Shown here piece after piece: positions 1 through 8,985 of a stretch of 64,000 nucleotides of DNA. Where the stretch lies: assembly GCA_024709105.1 (NCBI GenBank), contig JANJXJ010000096.1, positions 18,834 to 82,833 of the forward strand. The letters run 5' to 3'. A model generated the notes under the pieces. The model saw only the letters and a list, made by a program, of their open reading frames with translations, was not told the origin of the DNA and ran no database searches. The translations under genes and the position numbers were made by a program. Origin of the DNA: Lentimicrobium sp. GTDB taxonomy: Bacteria > Bacteroidota > Bacteroidia > Bacteroidales > Lentimicrobiaceae. Numbering within the stretch: position 1 is the stretch's first letter; each line of letters begins with the position of its first letter.

Positions 1-123
1 ACTATTAATTATCATTACAAACCTGATTAACAAGCTTCTTTCTTATAATAGCAGAAAAGAATCTTTAAAATCCGTTGGTTTATTTCTCTTATTAGCAGAG
101 CCTGAAAGCCTTACATAAATAAA

Positions 124-1473
124 TTATTTCATCCCCATTGATTTTTTAAAAGTATAGCGGGACAAGCCCCAGGCAGAAAACCCAACCAAAAGAATTACCA
201 ATCCGAAAATGAAATAATTTCTGATTTGTTTGTCTTTTTCCAGCCTGGCTTTATTTGGGTTAACCTCGGCCTCAATAGGGTTTGCCGAGTACCATGATGA
301 ATCCAATGCCTGAACATATTGAAGGAGAAAAACATGAGCACTGTCAAATTTGTGCATGGCAGCATAACACATCAGCAAATTTCCATTCATTACCCTGGCT
401 TCCTGACGCAAACTAAGTTCTTCGGCAAGAATTTTTCCGCGATTCAGATAATCAATTGCTGCCGGGAAATCCTTTTTATGAAGTAATAATTCACCAATAG
501 AATTGAGAGTTATGGCAGTACTTCGTTTGTCGCCCAGCTGCTGGTTAATCTGCAAAGCCTGATAAAAGTAGTTCAGTGCCTGATCAAAGCGCTTCAGCCT
601 GATGTACATTTTCCCAAGATTATCCAGTGTTGTTGCCAATCCGGCCTGATCACCCAGATCGTCGCGCAAAGCCAGTGCCATGTTGTAAAAAGAAATTGCT
701 TTGTCGTCTTCGTGTATGTTCTGATAAACAGCACCTATATTATTGTAGCAGTATGCAAGGCTATAGTCATCACCGGTTTTTTGTGAAAGGTCGCGGGCCA
801 TTTGCAGCTCGCTGAGTGCTTTTTCAGGTATTTTTTCGTTTATCCACACCGAACTCAGGTTGATACGTGCATCTATCAAACGGCTGGTGTCCCGGCTCAG
901 CGACGCGATACGGATAACTTCGTTGAAAGTTTCAATGGCTTTGGTGTTATTCCCTGTGTAACTGTAAATGGTTCCGGTATTGACCATTCCGCTCATAGCT
1001 CCGGTACTGTCGCCCAGTTCCAGTTTCATGGTTACCGATTTTTCAAAAAACTCTATGGCCTTTGTATAATTGCTCTTTTCCTGATGTACTACGCCCAGGT
1101 TGTTAAGGCTGGCTGCAATTCCTGCTTTATCATTCAGGACTGTGTAAGTTTTATAAGCTGAATCAAATTGAGCCTCAGCCAGTTGAAGATCTCCTTTCAT
1201 AAAGCTGAGTACACCAATGAATCTCATAACACGGGCAGTTGAAAGATCATGTTTCTCTTTTCTGGCTTCTTCAAGAGCTTTTCTGGCAAGTAGCATAGCT
1301 TTGTCCGGGTCTGAGTTCCGGTAGCCGTCGGCTTCCTTCACCATGGCCTCTATGCCGGGTAAAACCTGGCCAACCGATCTTATAGCGGGAAAAAGTAAAA
1401 GCGTAAAAAGCAAAAGCAACCACACACTGGGTTTACTGCTCACTTTCCTTTTTCTTCTGTGGATTAGTCTCAT
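124..1473 (-). CDS. TPR-repeat membrane protein, possibly a truncated sensor
   Basis: 449 aa. An N-terminal hydrophobic segment (about residues 18-36) serves as signal or anchor. Many tetratricopeptide repeats follow (about 80-380; recurring patterns such as A.A..N.LG and Y..AI..F..A), then a second membrane helix (about 420-440) and a short basic tail that stops. In Bacteroidota the same layout usually continues past the second helix into a coiled coil with a histidine kinase or LuxR-type output domain; none is present, so this may be a shortened sensor or simply a periplasmic TPR scaffold. Its ATG overlaps the stop of the upstream HhH gene by 4 nt (ATGA), so the two are probably co-translated. 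Exact role unknown. Confidence 0.85.
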   Translation of the reverse strand: MRLIHRRKRKVSSKPSVWLLLLFTLLLFPAIRSVGQVLPGIEAMVKEADGYRNSDPDKAMLLARKALEEARKEKHDLSTARVMRFIGVLSFMKGDLQLAEAQFDSAYKTYTVLNDKAGIAASLNNLGVVHQEKSNYTKAIEFFEKSVTMKLELGDSTGAMSGMVNTGTIYSYTGNNTKAIETFNEVIRIASLSRDTSRLIDARINLSSVWINEKIPEKALSELQMARDLSQKTGDDYSLAYCYNNIGAVYQNIHEDDKAISFYNMALALRDDLGDQAGLATTLDNLGKMYIRLKRFDQALNYFYQALQINQQLGDKRSTAITLNSIGELLLHKKDFPAAIDYLNRGKILAEELSLRQEARVMNGNLLMCYAAMHKFDSAHVFLLQYVQALDSSWYSANPIEAEVNPNKARLEKDKQIRNYFIFGLVILLVGFSAWGLSRYTFKKSMGMK

Positions 1474-2402
1474 TGCGGTGTTTTATCAACAGTTAAATAG
1501 GGTTTGATTTTCAGATAAAGTGCTTCATAAACCAGTGGAATCTCCATAATCTGGCTTACATGTGTATAAGCACCTTTTTGAACTCTTTTATCAACAATGG
1601 CTTTGGCAACAAAGTAATCAAGATACGGATGCGCCCTGAGCTGATCAACTGAAGCAGTGTTGATGTTGATTTTTTTAATTGATGATTGATCTACAGACAA
1701 ATTTCTTTCGATCTGCAGAAAACGTGCACTGTCAATACCATAAACATCAAGCAACTGATTCAGATCGCTATAGCCGCCCAGTTTTTCGCGATACCTGATG
1801 ATGCGCCTTGCAAATGCCGGCCCTATGCCTCTTACATTCACCAAAGTTGCAGAATCGGCTGAATTTAATTCAGCTACAGCAAACTCTTTTTTGCGGTAGG
1901 ATTTTGTGGATGCTGTGTCGGATTTCGTAAATGCAGGAACAGCCTTCTCATCAATAATTACAAAGGGTTCCAGCTTGTTGTATATGACCTCGTCAATAAC
2001 AAACAACTTCATCAAGTCTTCTTTTTTTCTGAATGTTCCACCCTTTTCCCTGAACCTGACGATACTTTCAGCCTGTTTTTTACTGAAGCCCAATTGCTCC
2101 CAACCTTTTGCATCAAGTGTATTGGGATCAAATCTGAATGGCTTAATGCGATCAACTGCTGAAGATTTGTCGGGCTGATAGAAATCGAACTCCTGCTGAT
2201 CGGCCGCGGCAATTATCTCAGACTTCTTCAAAAATGCATCTACCTCTGCTTTAAAATCATAATTATCAACCACTTCCGGGTTTCTGATTCCAGCAAGATA
2301 TGAAGGTAAAATTATTGCTAGTATAATAATTACCAATACAATACCAATAGCATTACGCTCCGCTTTCCCAAAATGTAAAAACTCCCTCAGCCTGTCTTTC
2401 AT
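1470..2402 (-). CDS. ComEA-like helix-hairpin-helix protein
   Basis: 310 aa. One N-terminal membrane helix (about residues 18-38) is followed by three helix-hairpin-helix units. The clearest is LNSADSATLVNVRGIGPAFA near residue 180; others lie near 92-125 and 245-280. This is the ComEA / general-secretion HhH family, which binds DNA non-specifically. In competent bacteria ComEA pulls incoming DNA across the envelope; in Bacteroidota the function of these longer multi-HhH versions is less clear. It is the first gene of a two-gene unit with the TPR protein, with an ATGA overlap at its end. Family assignment is firm, role in DNA uptake is inference. Confidence 0.85.
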   Translation of the reverse strand: MKDRLREFLHFGKAERNAIGIVLVIIILAIILPSYLAGIRNPEVVDNYDFKAEVDAFLKKSEIIAAADQQEFDFYQPDKSSAVDRIKPFRFDPNTLDAKGWEQLGFSKKQAESIVRFREKGGTFRKKEDLMKLFVIDEVIYNKLEPFVIIDEKAVPAFTKSDTASTKSYRKKEFAVAELNSADSATLVNVRGIGPAFARRIIRYREKLGGYSDLNQLLDVYGIDSARFLQIERNLSVDQSSIKKININTASVDQLRAHPYLDYFVAKAIVDKRVQKGAYTHVSQIMEIPLVYEALYLKIKPYLTVDKTPQ

Positions 2403-2582
2403 GAGCTGTTATGAATTTATCGTTGGCATTATGTAATGCATGACTATGGATATCAGAAATTTGATTCAGAAAAGAAATGAGTATTCATCACTTTCAGTTT
2501 TTAGATTCATTTGTCTTCATTGATATGATTTTCAGCGTCGGCAAATTATTGTAAATCATACATATAGCCGGCAATAAATCCT

Positions 2583-2726
2583 TCATCGCACCAGGTCATC
2601 GTTTTCAGAAAATGAATCTGGTTCTTCTTTTGGCCTGGAAACCAAAACCTTGTAAAAAAACCACCCGGTTAATATGGTTACAATCACCTGAACTGTAATC
2701 ATCAAAAATAAAGCTGAACTATTCAT
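2583..2726 (-). CDS. MetS-like small subunit of an NSS/SNF transporter
   Basis: 47 aa when started at the ATG at 2726, which overlaps the last 8 nt of the transporter gene upstream (stop at 2719-2721). A longer reading from 2765 lies wholly inside the transporter and is less likely. The product is one membrane helix (ALFLMITVQVIVTILTGWFF) followed by a short charged cytosolic tail. Known context: in Corynebacterium the NSS-family methionine importer MetP needs the tiny single-helix protein MetS, and similar genes sit behind many bacterial SNF transporters. Position, overlap and topology support that role here; the substrate cannot be read from sequence. Confidence 0.75.
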   Translation of the reverse strand: MNSSALFLMITVQVIVTILTGWFFYKVLVSRPKEEPDSFSENDDLVR

Positions 2727-4557
2727 GAACAGGTCTCCCCTCTTTAATTCGTTTGCGCCAGGCATAATATACCAGGCCTGAAATCATTAAAAAAACTGAC
2801 AATAAAAGTAATCGTGACATATCAATAAAGAATACCCTGTTGATTACTTTTCCGCTGTAAAGAACTTCACCGGCTTCAATTCGTTCTCCGGGCTGCACCT
2901 TTAGGGAATGTTTTGCTTTTTTAAACCGGTAGTCTTTGCTGCTTACTTTACCGTCTTTATCAGTATTGCTGATGCGGATATAGGTTTTCTCACGAAGTAT
3001 AAAGACACTGTCAACCACTCCACTGTTTTCGGCATAAAATTCATTGGCAAACCATTCGCTGTTGGGCCCAATGCCTTTGTGCTGCAATTGTCCGATGATG
3101 CTTTCATTATGAAATTCCCACTCACGGGGATTAAGGTTGCTCCAGTCGTCGTTTACTGGGCGAATCAGGGCGCCGGTAAAAACAAGAATCAAAACAACCG
3201 GAGTGACATATTTAATTATAAACCGGTAGATCAAAGGTATTCGTACATCTGCCCCAGCAGTAATCTCCCGCCAGCCTTTGTCCATTCCAAATACCCACGA
3301 AAAAAGAACTGCTTCGAGCAGGGCAAATACTACCAGAGAAACTGTACCTGCCCAATAGTCGTATTCATCAAAAACACCTTCGGCAAAAAAGAAAATGGTT
3401 GGAAGTCCAAGCAGAAAGATTACAGTTCCGAAACCTATAGCGGCCTTTTTTCTCGACCAATTGAATTCATCCATCATAAATCCCATACCAGGGGTACCCA
3501 TGGCTAATGAGGAAGTAATGCCGGCAAAGAACAAAAGTCCAAAGAAACTTACTCCGGCTAAAGCCGAAAGTATAGGCCCCCATTGCTCAAATAAATATGG
3601 CATGGTGCGGAATCCCAGCCCCAGGCCTCCTATTCCGGTAAGCTCAACAACTTTATCAATTCCCAGATAACCTATCGCAATGGGAATAATCACAGCGCTG
3701 CCCAGTACAATTTCTACAAATTCATTCATCCATCCTGCTGACATGGCATTTAATGCTATGTCATCGCGTTTTTTCAGGTAGGAAGCATAACATTGTATGG
3801 ATCCCATACCTACTGAAAGTGTAAAGAAAATCTGACCGGCAGCGGCTAACCACACTTTTGGATTTGCCAGCGATGAATAATCGGGTGTCCATAAAAAGTT
3901 GAGACCCACTACTCCGTCATAAACAGCTCCGTCCTCGCCAGCTTTCAGAGTAATGCCCCGGTAGGCCAGAAAAATGCCAAAAATTATCAGCATGGGTACT
4001 CCGATTTTGGCCACTTTTTCAATACCTCCGCTCAATCCGCGGCTCAAAATCCAGGTATTGAGAGCCAGACAAAGTATGAAGAAAATTAATGCTTCATATG
4101 GAATACCGGTGGTTGAAGTAGTTACATCCAGATAATTGGAAAAGAAACCGGCCACTTCAAACTGGCTCATTCCATTGAAAGTTCCAAACAGAGAATGAAA
4201 AATATAGGAAATTGTCCAGCTTTCAAGATAGCAATAATAGGAAGCAATGGCGATATTGGAGAAAATACCGAATACTCCGACATATTTCCAAATCCAGCGC
4301 TTGTCCATTGAGCCCATGATAAATGGAGTGGAATGATGACCGAATTGTCCGCCAAACCGCCCCGAAGACCATTCTATCATCAGCAAAGGAATCCCAAGAA
4401 TTAAAAATGAAACCAGGTAGGGAATAATGAATGCTCCTCCTCCATTTTGTACTGCTTGTACCGGAAATCTGAGAAAATTTCCAAAACCTACTGCATTACC
4501 GGCCATTGCCAGTACCAGGCCAACCCGTGAACCCCACGCTTCAGTATTTTTTACCAT
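2719..4557 (-). CDS. Sodium-dependent NSS/SNF family transporter
   Basis: 612 aa. LeuT-fold neurotransmitter:sodium symporter family. The N-terminal signature GNAVGFGNFLRFP in TM1, the unwound helix forming the sodium and substrate sites, is intact, and about 12 membrane helices can be traced. Na+-driven uptake of an amino acid or related compound at the inner membrane is expected. After the core there is a soluble insert or tail (about residues 470-570, containing LREKTYIRI and a lysine-rich stretch) before a last helix, longer than in the ~500-residue LeuT-type relatives. It is followed by the overlapping small subunit. Substrate unknown. Confidence 0.92.
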   Translation of the reverse strand: MVKNTEAWGSRVGLVLAMAGNAVGFGNFLRFPVQAVQNGGGAFIIPYLVSFLILGIPLLMIEWSSGRFGGQFGHHSTPFIMGSMDKRWIWKYVGVFGIFSNIAIASYYCYLESWTISYIFHSLFGTFNGMSQFEVAGFFSNYLDVTTSTTGIPYEALIFFILCLALNTWILSRGLSGGIEKVAKIGVPMLIIFGIFLAYRGITLKAGEDGAVYDGVVGLNFLWTPDYSSLANPKVWLAAAGQIFFTLSVGMGSIQCYASYLKKRDDIALNAMSAGWMNEFVEIVLGSAVIIPIAIGYLGIDKVVELTGIGGLGLGFRTMPYLFEQWGPILSALAGVSFFGLLFFAGITSSLAMGTPGMGFMMDEFNWSRKKAAIGFGTVIFLLGLPTIFFFAEGVFDEYDYWAGTVSLVVFALLEAVLFSWVFGMDKGWREITAGADVRIPLIYRFIIKYVTPVVLILVFTGALIRPVNDDWSNLNPREWEFHNESIIGQLQHKGIGPNSEWFANEFYAENSGVVDSVFILREKTYIRISNTDKDGKVSSKDYRFKKAKHSLKVQPGERIEAGEVLYSGKVINRVFFIDMSRLLLLSVFLMISGLVYYAWRKRIKEGRPVHE

Positions 4558-4768
4558 TTGATTAAATTTGGTTTCCTCTTGGTTAAAAATGGTTTGTCAA
4601 CTCAGGGAGCCAACTGCGCTCTTTTAATAAAAGACCTTTACCTATTGCAATATTAGAAAAAAAGTGATCATCAAGCTGCACATTTGATAAATTTCTTCCG
4701 TAAAGATATTACAGTCTTTTGGGGGCCGGGTATAAAAATCTGCCGATTTGGTCTAATGCCAAAACAAA

Positions 4769-6046
4769 TCACTCATTCTCCATTCCGTTTCGCAGCAAGT
4801 AATTACCTATGCGGCAATTTAAACAACGTTTTTTGTCGCAATAGCTGGTTTTTAAACCGATCAAGGCCTGTGTGTTAAAGGCGTTTCCAGTATCCATGCC
4901 GGCTTTTTCCCAGTTTTGAGTGATTGAATTCTTTTCGCCAGGTAATTTTGTGTAGAGATCAAGCGCCCTGTTGCATAGTTCATCATTGTCAATGGCACGG
5001 CCGTATACAAAAATAAAGGGAAGAATTGCATTGATTAAAATCAGATGTATAGCATCATGCCCGAGACGTTTAGACTTTTTTACTGTTTTTGAGTCAAAAT
5101 TATAGTGATTCCGCCAGTATTCCGAGGTTTCTACACCAGCAAAAAGATTTTCAAGTTCTTCAATGGTTTTGCAGCTGGTGATTTTCGACAACAACTGACT
5201 GTGTTTGCCAAGCAGGGCAGCAAATTGTGAAAGCCTTATGGTAGGGAAATTCACGGGTCTCAGCCTAAGAAACTTCCATAAATGCGCTGCAATTGGAATC
5301 AGCTGATATTTTTTTCTGAGGAATTCATATTCAGCAAGCAAAGCCAGGGCTGTAGGATCGGATACTTCAGAAGTCAGCAATCCCGACTGACCCAGGATCA
5401 GAGCCTCTGTTTGAAAAGGATTGCCGGTATGACGCGCTATTACTTTGTAGGGAAGCGACCGTGCCAGCATCTCGAATGGCAGCGCATTTACATTAAATCC
5501 GAAGCTGCGGGCCAGAGTAACATACAAAGCTTCTTCCCAGTTGTTTTTTCCGGTTTCCAGAAAAACATGAATCAGATCGGCTTTGCGCTCAAGGCGTTCA
5601 ATCAGCATGCGTTCCAGCCACAAAGCCTTGTCGGTTTCAGGAACAGTGTTTATCTGAGCTGCGCAAGGCACCCAAAGCCGGGTTTCTATAAAGCGGTGGT
5701 ATTTAAAAAAGAGGTTCTCGTCAAAAAATCCCCTGAGCTGCAACACAGGAATGCGGCTTTCAAAGCCCGGCAGGTCATGGTGGTAAACCACATGCAACAC
5801 CACATTATCGTAGGCCGGATCGTGCTGATGGCCATGTTTGAGCCAGTCGGAGGTATTCACATGAATTTCCACATTTCCGGCCCACATGGCTTGTCCGATG
5901 CGCAGCCGGGCATCAGAAAAATCGGGTCCGGCATGGTGATTGTGAATCCCGGGAGATAAAATTTCGATAGTTTCGCCTTCGGTAGTTTGTAATAACTTAT
6001 TGAATAAGCGATATTTCCATAAATAGTGTAAGAAATCCTCGTTCAT
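4769..6046 (-). CDS. DUF2851 family protein
   Basis: 425 aa from the ATG at 6046 (MNEDFLHYLWKYRLF). The open frame extends upstream to 6253, but those residues are low-complexity and overlap the promoter of the divergent gene, so the internal start is preferred. The start matches the DUF2851 family as I recall it: a conserved LHYLWKYRLF opening, then GPDFSDARLRIG and W.GNVEIH motifs near residues 40-70, and a cysteine cluster at the C-terminus (CDKKRCLNCRIG). The family is common in Bacteroidota and biochemically uncharacterised; the Cys cluster suggests metal binding, which is inference. Confidence 0.85.
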   Translation of the reverse strand: MNEDFLHYLWKYRLFNKLLQTTEGETIEILSPGIHNHHAGPDFSDARLRIGQAMWAGNVEIHVNTSDWLKHGHQHDPAYDNVVLHVVYHHDLPGFESRIPVLQLRGFFDENLFFKYHRFIETRLWVPCAAQINTVPETDKALWLERMLIERLERKADLIHVFLETGKNNWEEALYVTLARSFGFNVNALPFEMLARSLPYKVIARHTGNPFQTEALILGQSGLLTSEVSDPTALALLAEYEFLRKKYQLIPIAAHLWKFLRLRPVNFPTIRLSQFAALLGKHSQLLSKITSCKTIEELENLFAGVETSEYWRNHYNFDSKTVKKSKRLGHDAIHLILINAILPFIFVYGRAIDNDELCNRALDLYTKLPGEKNSITQNWEKAGMDTGNAFNTQALIGLKTSYCDKKRCLNCRIGNYLLRNGMENE

Positions 6047-6162
6047 GCTGAAAATTTTATTAAAAATATAAAAAAAGATGCAAACGATTGAAATAATGAC
6101 TATATTTGAAAAAAAAAGCTTTGCTTTGCCCCGGCGGCTGGCAGGTAAACAAAACTTTAGCT

Positions 6163-6170
6163 TATATTTG
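6163..6170 (+). promoter_or_regulatory. -7 promoter box before the zapA operon
   Basis: TATATTTG fits the Bacteroidota -7 consensus TAnnTTTG. It predicts a transcript starting around 6176-6178, which favours the ATG at 6191 over the one at 6182 for the first gene. No clear -33 TTTG is present. Confidence 0.5.
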
Positions 6171-6190
6171 CCGCCCCAAACATGGTATTC

Positions 6191-6478
6191 ATGACAAATG
6201 CTGAAACACTTACCACAGGGATAGAGTATAAGGTGAGAAAGTTGCTCGAACAAAATGCAGCCATCAAAACCGAAAACGAAAAACTTGCCGGTGAAATAAA
6301 AGTGCTGAATGCAAAGATTGAAAACCTGATGGCAATTACAAATGAACTGGAAAGTAAATTAACTGTTGTTAAACTTGCTAAAGCGCTCAACAAGGAAGAG
6401 AGCCGGACAAACGTCAAATTGAAAATAAACGAACTTGTGCGGGACATAGATCGTTGCATTGGACTTTTAAACAAATAA
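6191..6478 (+). CDS. Small coiled-coil protein upstream of zapA
   Basis: 95 aa from the ATG at 6191 (an ATG at 6182 would add three residues but sits almost on the predicted transcription start). The sequence is one long heptad-patterned helix: KVRKLLEQNAAIKTENEKLA, then NAKIENLMAITNELESKL. A small coiled-coil protein directly before zapA is a recurrent arrangement in Bacteroidota and recalls ZapB-like division factors, but I cannot assign it by sequence. ZapA starts 20 nt downstream, so the two are probably one operon. Confidence 0.75.
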   Translation: MTNAETLTTGIEYKVRKLLEQNAAIKTENEKLAGEIKVLNAKIENLMAITNELESKLTVVKLAKALNKEESRTNVKLKINELVRDIDRCIGLLNK

Positions 6479-6498
6479 CAAACCGATTATAAACCCTG

Positions 6499-6789
6499 AT
6501 GGATGAATTGTCAATTACCGTTGTTATCGCCGACAGGCCTTATAAACTCACGATAAACCGTAGTGAGGAAGAAGGTGTGCGAAAAGCGGCAGCAGCCATT
6601 GACAATCAGATCGAAAAATATGCAAGCTACTTTCAGTATAAGGACAAGCAAGACCTGCTGGCCATGGTAGCACTGCAATTTTCGGTAAGTTCCATTGAAT
6701 ACGAAAACCAGCTGAAGTTTCGCGATCAGGAACTGATGCAAAGGCTTTCAGGAATTGACAAGGTTTTAACCGAGGCGTTAGCTGATTAA
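6499..6789 (+). CDS. zapA: Cell division protein ZapA
   Basis: 96 aa. ZapA binds FtsZ filaments and bundles them at the division ring in the cytoplasm. Typical features: a short N-terminal beta segment (LSITVVIADRPYKLTI), a conserved EEEGVRKAAAAIDNQI helix, then a C-terminal coiled coil (about 50-96) used for dimerisation and tetramerisation. Length matches the family. It follows the small coiled-coil gene and precedes a probable 6S RNA and rny; zapA beside a 6S RNA gene is also the arrangement in gammaproteobacteria (zapA-ssrS). Confidence 0.9.
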   Translation: MDELSITVVIADRPYKLTINRSEEEGVRKAAAAIDNQIEKYASYFQYKDKQDLLAMVALQFSVSSIEYENQLKFRDQELMQRLSGIDKVLTEALAD

Positions 6790-6896
6790 AAGTCGGCAGA
6801 GTAAACCAAAACTCATTATACAATAAATTCTGGTTGCAGAAGTTATTCAATTAAATGTTTTGAAATACTCTGACTAAGTTCTTTGAAAAACATAAA

Positions 6897-7098
6897 GACA
6901 TCCCGCATTGAACCTGAAAAGTTTGTAAACTCAACATTTTCAACTTTGGGGCACAAGCTCAGAATGTGATGTAGAACAGGCCTTACCCCGGTCTCGGCCG
7001 GGTCTCGCTACGGCGGGCATTGGACGTTCGAAGTCCCTGGCAGCTCCATTTATGTCGTTTTGGGGTTTACCAAAACACGCAGGTCAATGCGGGTTTTT
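6897..7098 (+). ncRNA. ssrS: Probable 6S RNA (RNA polymerase regulator)
   Basis: The 365-nt gap between zapA and rny holds a long hairpin. The segment 6902-6916 (CCCGCATTGAACCTG) pairs with 7080-7093 (CAGGTCAATGCGGG), with one bulged A. Inside it, 6920-6930 pairs imperfectly with about 7062-7075 (GTTTGTAAAC against GGTTTACCAAAAC). The middle contains GC-rich hairpins (around 6987-7002 and 7022-7036). A T-run follows the closing stem (7094-7098). A rod of about 190 nt with a closing stem, a loose centre and position next to zapA fits 6S RNA, which mimics an open promoter and sequesters sigma70-type holoenzyme. Ends are approximate and no covariance search was possible. Confidence 0.7.
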
Positions 7099-7154
7099 AT
7101 TTGTCTGTATCCTTCCTCCATTTTCAATATACACCATTAAACTTTTATCACAAA

Positions 7155-8696
7155 ATGGAGACATTAATAACTGTTCTGGCCTTAATAGCAGGACTTGTAG
7201 CCGGTGGACTGATTACCGCTACACTGCTGCGAAAAGCCATTGAAAAGAAAAGTGAACACATTCTGAAAGATGCCGAAGAAAAAGCAGAAATGATCCGTAA
7301 GGACAAAAATCTGCAGGCAAAAGAAAAGTTTCTGCAGATGAAAGCAGATTACGAAAATACCTTTCAGGAAAAAAACAAGGAAATACTCAAAAACGAAAAC
7401 CGGCTGAAACAAAAAGAAGCCAGTCTTTCACAAAAATTTGAAGAATTACAAAGAAAACAAAAAGAAACCACAGCAATCAAAGACAACCTGACAGCACAGC
7501 TCGAGCTGCTTAATAAAAAGCAGACTGACCTGGACAAAGCCATCAAACAGCAGGTTGAACAATTGGAAGCCATTTCGGGGATGTCGCCCGAAGAAGCTAA
7601 AAATCAAATGATTGAAGCCCTTAAAGATGAAGCCAAAGCCGAAGCAATGGTGCACATCAAGGATATTGTAGAAGAAGCCAAGCTTACTGCAAATACCGAG
7701 GCTAAAAAAATTGTAATTGAAACCATACAGCGCACTGCCGCCGAACATGCCATTGAAAACAGCGTTTCTGTTTTCAATATTGAAAATGAGGAAATTAAAG
7801 GTCGGATTATTGGCCGCGAAGGCCGCAATATCCGCACTCTTGAAGCGCTCACCGGCATCGAAATCGTAATTGACGATTCACCCGATGCCATTATTTTGTC
7901 GGGCTTCGATCCGGTGCGCCGTGAGATTGCCCGCCTTTCGCTGCACAAACTGGTTACCGACGGCCGCATTCACCCCGCCCGCATCGAAGAAGTGGTAGCA
8001 AAAACCCGCAAACAAATTGAGCAGGAAATAATTGAAACCGGCAAACGTACTGCCATTGATCTGGGTATTCACGGCCTGCATCCTGAGCTTATAAGAATGA
8101 TCGGTAAAATGAAATACCGCTCCTCTTACGGACAGAACCTGTTGCAGCACTCCAAAGAAGTAGCCAATCTCTGTGCAACCATGGCTGCAGAGCTCGGACT
8201 TAGTCCTAAAAAAGCCAAACGCGCAGGGCTGCTGCACGACATAGGCAAAGTGCCCGATAACGAACCTGAATTGCCACACGCAATCCTGGGTATGAAACTG
8301 GCAGAACGATACAAAGAGCCTGCTGACATTTGCAATGCTATTGGTGCTCACCACGATGAGGTTGAAATGGAAAGCCTGATTGCACCCATTGTTCAGGTGT
8401 GTGATGCCATTTCAGGAGCCCGCCCCGGAGCAAGGCGCGAAGTGGTGGAAGCCTATATTCAACGTCTCAATCATCTCGAAGAACTTGCCCTCTCCTATCC
8501 CGGTGTGGTAAAAACCTATGCCATACAGGCAGGCCGCGAGCTGAGAGTAATTGTAGGCGCCGATAAAGTAAGCGACGACGACGCCAACAAGATTTCATAC
8601 GACCTGTCGAAAAAGATACAGGACGAAATGACCTATCCCGGTCAAATTAAAATTACTGTAATCCGCGAAACCAGAGCCATCAGTTTCGCCAAATAA
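7155..8696 (+). CDS. rny: Ribonuclease Y
   Basis: 513 aa from the ATG at 7155; an upstream in-frame start at 7020 would run through the probable 6S RNA and is rejected. Domain order: N-terminal membrane helix (about 5-25), long charged coiled coil (30-190), KH domain ([19 protein letters not shown] near 215), HD domain with LLHDIGK near 360, C-terminal helices ending ISFAK. It is a membrane-anchored endoribonuclease that starts mRNA decay. A strong terminator follows. The last codons plus terminator are the sequence repeated twice more downstream around the ATPase genes, so this 3' end seems to act as an insertion site. Confidence 0.95.
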   Translation: METLITVLALIAGLVAGGLITATLLRKAIEKKSEHILKDAEEKAEMIRKDKNLQAKEKFLQMKADYENTFQEKNKEILKNENRLKQKEASLSQKFEELQRKQKETTAIKDNLTAQLELLNKKQTDLDKAIKQQVEQLEAISGMSPEEAKNQMIEALKDEAKAEAMVHIKDIVEEAKLTANTEAKKIVIETIQRTAAEHAIENSVSVFNIENEEIKGRIIGREGRNIRTLEALTGIEIVIDDSPDAIILSGFDPVRREIARLSLHKLVTDGRIHPARIEEVVAKTRKQIEQEIIETGKRTAIDLGIHGLHPELIRMIGKMKYRSSYGQNLLQHSKEVANLCATMAAELGLSPKKAKRAGLLHDIGKVPDNEPELPHAILGMKLAERYKEPADICNAIGAHHDEVEMESLIAPIVQVCDAISGARPGARREVVEAYIQRLNHLEELALSYPGVVKTYAIQAGRELRVIVGADKVSDDDANKISYDLSKKIQDEMTYPGQIKITVIRETRAISFAK

Positions 8697-8744
8697 ACAT
8701 AGATTATTGTTATGGGAAAAGCATCCTTCGGGGTGCTTTTTTTT
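8683..8744 (+). repeat. rny 3'-end repeat, copy 1 (resident, attL-like)
   Basis: Last codons of rny (…F-A-K-stop), a short spacer and the terminator hairpin. About 62 bp recur at 10732-10792 and 12296-12358, with roughly seven mismatches to the third copy by my count. All three copies have the same orientation and flank the two ATPase units. Confidence 0.8.
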
Positions 8745-8745
8745 T
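8717..8745 (+). terminator. rny terminator
   Basis: Stem AAAAGCATCC / GGGTGCTTTT (8717-8726 with 8731-8740), TTCG tetraloop, then a run of nine T. Classic intrinsic terminator. Confidence 0.9.
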
Positions 8746-8943
8746 GCAAACAAAACAGTTCAGAAATATTCATGTCAACGAATTACATGAATTTTCGCGG
8801 ATTTAGTGCGTAAAGAATTTTAAATTTCTGTGCAATACGTATGTACTTCATAAAGCTAGTATATTGATTCAGGTGACCTTATGAGCATAATGATAAAATT
8901 GTCAGATTGGCATTTCGGATAAATCATTATAGAAACCTACACA

Positions 8944-8985
8944 ACAAAATATTCCATACCACTAATTATCAATACGCCGTTGTCC
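8944..8985 (-). pseudogene. Inverted remnant of an AAA_14 ATPase (about 10 codons)
   Basis: Read on the minus strand, this stretch encodes DNGVLIISGM followed shortly by a stop. The intact ATPase at 9393 has DNRVLIISGM immediately before its Walker A loop: nine of ten residues identical, with only about two thirds of the bases conserved. The Walker motif itself is missing. It looks like the broken edge of a third ATPase gene in the opposite orientation. It is very short, so chance is not excluded. Confidence 0.35.

Noticed and set aside
6157..6474. Minus-strand open frame opposite the small coiled-coil gene
   Set aside because: Mirror of a real heptad-rich gene; serine/phenylalanine-rich shadow product.
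7022..7036. GTTCGAA-containing hairpin as a tRNA or tmRNA T-arm
   Set aside because: No matching acceptor or anticodon arms; it fits inside the larger 6S-like rod.
7020..7154. Extended N-terminus of rny
   Set aside because: Would run through the probable 6S RNA; the family start with a membrane helix lies at 7155.
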